64,000 nucleotides of DNA, taken from NCBI GenBank assembly GCA_016795105.1, contig JAEUIH010000004.1, positions 124,001 to 188,000 of the forward strand, given 5' to 3'. This DNA comes from Planctomyces sp. (GTDB lineage Bacteria; Planctomycetota; Planctomycetia; Planctomycetales; Planctomycetaceae). Positions within the stretch are counted from its first letter, which is position 1, and each line of letters begins with the position of its first letter. Below, one piece after another: positions 61,632-64,000 of the stretch. The notes below the pieces were generated by a model that made no database searches, was not told the origin of the DNA, and saw only the letters and a program-made list of their open reading frames with translations. The position numbers and the translations under genes are program-made.

Positions 61632-62984
61632 ATGGCTGATGACCAGCAGAATGCCACCAACGGATCGAAAGGTGCTCGCACGCGAGTCCGCGGACCTGCG
61701 AATTGGTTTTCGTTCCTTTGTCCGGCGAATGCCATCATTCAGCAGGAAGCGATGATCACGGAGATTCGTCTGTCCGTGGCTCAGGTGCCAACTTCGCCTG
61801 CCGATTCAGTCTCTGATGTATCAAGTCAGTGTCATACACTTGTCATCCATGGATACTGGCCGGAGAAGTCGGACGAATCTGTTGAGCTGACTGAGCTCGA
61901 TACAACCCTGATGTTTCCAACCGTGATTTATCGACAGTGCGACCTGCCACTGCAGAAAGTCGCTTCGAGTCGTGTGAGTTCGGGAGTATCTCGAGTCACA
62001 TCCGATGGGCCATGGTGGAAACGCTGGCTGCTGCAGAGGCAGACCTACCAATGGAAAATCTGGGTCATTCAGCGTGGTCCGATTCTGATTGTGGCCAACA
62101 TCCAGTCTGTTCCAGGGCATACCATGCGGCCGGAAGTGCTGCTGGAAATGGAAACGATTCTGGAGTCACTCGAAATCAGTGAAACACCCGCATGGCCACC
62201 AGATTTGTATCGCCGTCATGCGGTTGAACTGGCTCGCCGCAAATTTCCATTGTTGCGGGTGGAAGCAGGCAGCGGGTTTGCATTGAGGATCGAAGACTCT
62301 CAGATTCAACTGGCAAACTTCTATCGTACCTACCTTCGTTCTCCCGACCTGTTTGAATCGATCCTGCTTCCGGGGATCACGGCAATGGTTCGACTTCTGG
62401 AGTTAGGTCCGGAGCAGCTGGTGCCTCCACTGAGTGAAGTACGAACACGAATTCTTCCAATGTTAAGTCCCGTCGGAGAGTCGCACGGGCATCGGCTGGC
62501 GGAAGTTCCGTGGGTCGGTGGTCTGAGTGTTCGTTTTGTACTGGATGAGGATGATTCGTATCGGTTCATTCCGGAAGAGATGCTGAGTCGCTGGAACATT
62601 TCAGAGGACGAACTTCATCAGATCGCGTTGGACAATCTCGCAACTTACTCAGCGGAACATCCTTTGGAAGTTTCGGTGGTGGGAGATGATGCCGATCCTC
62701 GAATGCTGATTCCAACGCGACCCGACGTCTACAACTGTTCGAGAATTCTTGATCAGGGTCTTCATGGTCGACTACGAGAGCTGTTGGGAGCGGAATTGCT
62801 GGTTGGAATTCCCAATCGTGATTTCTTCGTTGCTCTGTCACTCAAACACCCTGGTCTGATTGACGAAGTGCAGTCAAAGATTTCAGAAGATTACACAACT
62901 CTTCACCATCCCCTTACGCAGCGACTGTTGGTGATTTCGGCTGACGGCGTCAGTGAATACTGCGGTCCGCTCGGCGATCGTTGA
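61632..62984 (+). CDS. DUF1444/YtpQ-like protein with extra N-terminal domain
   Basis: A 450-residue soluble protein. The C-terminal half (about 195-445) has LARRKFPLLRVEAG, GLSVRFVLDEDDSYRFIPEEMLSRWNISEDELHQIALDNL (key pattern RFI-E-W-SExxLHxxAxxNL) and NRDFFVALS, matching the DUF1444/YtpQ group from memory. The N-terminal half (about 20-180) is a separate beta-rich domain with TLVIHGYWPE and WKIWVIQRGPILIVANIQS. No function known. It ends 14 nt before murG and may be co-transcribed with bioD and murG. Confidence 0.65.
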   Translation: MADDQQNATNGSKGARTRVRGPANWFSFLCPANAIIQQEAMITEIRLSVAQVPTSPADSVSDVSSQCHTLVIHGYWPEKSDESVELTELDTTLMFPTVIYRQCDLPLQKVASSRVSSGVSRVTSDGPWWKRWLLQRQTYQWKIWVIQRGPILIVANIQSVPGHTMRPEVLLEMETILESLEISETPAWPPDLYRRHAVELARRKFPLLRVEAGSGFALRIEDSQIQLANFYRTYLRSPDLFESILLPGITAMVRLLELGPEQLVPPLSEVRTRILPMLSPVGESHGHRLAEVPWVGGLSVRFVLDEDDSYRFIPEEMLSRWNISEDELHQIALDNLATYSAEHPLEVSVVGDDADPRMLIPTRPDVYNCSRILDQGLHGRLRELLGAELLVGIPNRDFFVALSLKHPGLIDEVQSKISEDYTTLHHPLTQRLLVISADGVSEYCGPLGDR

Positions 62985-62998
62985 GTGTGTCTGCAACG

Positions 62999-64000
62999 AT
63001 GGCAGCAACAGGATCCGACGAAACCGGGCCAAAGTGCATCTTCCTTTGCGGAGGCGGATCCGGGGGGCACTTGACTCCGGGAATTGCGGTTGCTGAAGAG
63101 CTTGGTCGTCTGTATCCGGATTGTCGGATCGTGTTTCTGACGAGTGACCGACCTGTTGATCGAAGACTGCCCGAACTTATCCATCTTCCGATCGGGCAAT
63201 TGACCGTGATTTCTCTCCGTATCCCTCCGGCCCGGGATGCCTTTCGTAAACCATGGTCATTCTTTCCACTGATGACTCTCGCGTTCATCGGAGCAATTGT
63301 CGCGAATATTCGCTATTGGCCCGACCGCGTAATAGGACTTGGTGGAATCGCAAGCGTTCCGGGAGTACTGATCGGGCGACTGTTTCGGCGGAGAGTGCTG
63401 TTGATGGAGCAGAACACGTCGATGGGTTCGGCGAATCAATGGTTGTGTCGCTTCGCTGACGTATTGTGTACGGGCCTGCCACTGGATTCTGAATTGTCCG
63501 GAAATCGTCGACTGAGAATTATCCACACGGGGATACCACTCCGACGTGCTTTCACATCTGCGATTTCTGTCGCATCAAGTCATTCAGACCCCGCTGGGAT
63601 TCAAGGTCATTTGAGGATTCTGATCCTTGGGGGAAGTCAGGGGGCTGCTCGGTTGAATCAGCTGGTTGTCCGAGCGCTGTGTTCGCTCGAGGAGTCTGGG
63701 GACTGGGCGATTCTACATCAAGCTGGCGAAGCTGACCGGGACCTTGTGCTGAACTTGTATCGCAGTCAGGGTTTGAACGCTGAGGTACGTACATTCATTG
63801 ACGACGTTGCTACAGAGATGCGAAGCTGTTCGATCGCCATCAGTCGAGCGGGGGCAACGACGATTGCGGAATTGTGCTCAACGGAAACTCCTGCGATTTT
63901 GGTTCCACTCAAAACTTCCGCCCGGAATCATCAGGTTCGAAATGCAGAATGGTATAGTCTGACGAGTGGATTGAAGTGGATTGATGAAGATGCTGAGGAT
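62999..64000 (+). CDS. murG: MurG glycosyltransferase, 3' truncated by window
   Basis: 334 residues of UDP-GlcNAc:undecaprenyl-PP-MurNAc-pentapeptide GlcNAc transferase are present. The frame is open to the window edge. The N-terminal glycine loop is CGGGSGGHLTPGIAVAEEL, and the region VIGLGGIASVPGVLIGRLF, EQNTSMGSANQWL, ILGGSQGAARLN, SRAGATTIAELCSTETPAILVPL and HQVRNAEWY follow in MurG order. It makes lipid II at the inner face of the membrane. Divergent in some motifs (SGLKWI near the end). An in-frame GTG at 62987 is an alternative start. Confidence 0.9.
   Translation, partial: MAATGSDETGPKCIFLCGGGSGGHLTPGIAVAEELGRLYPDCRIVFLTSDRPVDRRLPELIHLPIGQLTVISLRIPPARDAFRKPWSFFPLMTLAFIGAIVANIRYWPDRVIGLGGIASVPGVLIGRLFRRRVLLMEQNTSMGSANQWLCRFADVLCTGLPLDSELSGNRRLRIIHTGIPLRRAFTSAISVASSHSDPAGIQGHLRILILGGSQGAARLNQLVVRALCSLEESGDWAILHQAGEADRDLVLNLYRSQGLNAEVRTFIDDVATEMRSCSIAISRAGATTIAELCSTETPAILVPLKTSARNHQVRNAEWYSLTSGLKWIDEDAED

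Overview
The window looks like chromosomal DNA of a planctomycete. Four things point there: a secreted repeat protein whose N-terminus carries the 'ESRLLLSG' variant of the planctomycete LEPRxLLSG-type export motif, Hanks-type Ser/Thr kinases followed by membrane and accessory domains, ThuA, PQQ-propeller, NHL and LRR proteins, and large VWA/MoxR/DUF58 gene clusters. GC is moderate and coding density is high. I saw no tRNA, rRNA, CRISPR array, transposase or phage gene. The genus cannot be named from sequence alone.

Layout. 1-7 kb: a desaturase on the minus strand, then divergently a Ser/Thr kinase translationally coupled to a MacB/LolCDE-type ABC exporter pair. 7-12 kb: a complete branched-chain amino-acid ABC importer (livKHMGF) with a probable sigma-70-type promoter. 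The livG-livF gap holds a tandem array of palindromes. 12-17.5 kb: a methyltransferase and a small unknown protein (minus strand), a YpsA-like nucleotide-binding protein, the ABC-F factor EttA, and a second kinase with an N-terminal zinc-ribbon-like segment and a C-terminal RDD domain. 17.5-31 kb: accessory and metabolic genes. These are a secreted isochorismatase-ThuA fusion, an EamA transporter, an alpha/beta hydrolase, murD, an LRR lipoprotein, a PQQ-propeller protein, an amidohydrolase, an ELWxxDGT surface protein, an RraB-like protein and a LysM protein. 31-35.6 kb: an orphan terminator (possible small RNA), then a cassette of a YLDPG small membrane protein, a NoeA-like methyltransferase and a membrane sulfatase/AlkP protein.

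37.4-58.4 kb is the most remarkable stretch: about 21 kb of co-directional genes, most of them overlapping or nearly so. The order is radical SAM protein, stand-alone ABC ATPase, NHL lipoprotein, giant VWA/glutamine-amidotransferase-like membrane protein, MoxR ATPase, DUF58 protein, BatA-like VWA protein, then two successive copies of a three-gene module (large exported membrane protein, CcmA-type ATPase, ABC-2 permease), ending with a DUF2071 protein. I infer one envelope machine in which MoxR/VWA proteins mature or remodel membrane complexes and two paralogous ABC-2 transporters power export or gliding-like functions. The sequence does not show the substrate.

58.4-64 kb: a DapA-family aldolase and a polytopic membrane protein (minus strand), bioD, a DUF1444-like protein, and murG cut by the window edge. 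murD and murG are therefore more than 40 kb apart.

Small structured repeats are unusually informative here: a 30-nt hairpin present twice, a 46-bp palindromic tandem array that begins inside livG, and a 74-bp duplicated hairpin unit with an inverted third hairpin showing compensatory base changes.
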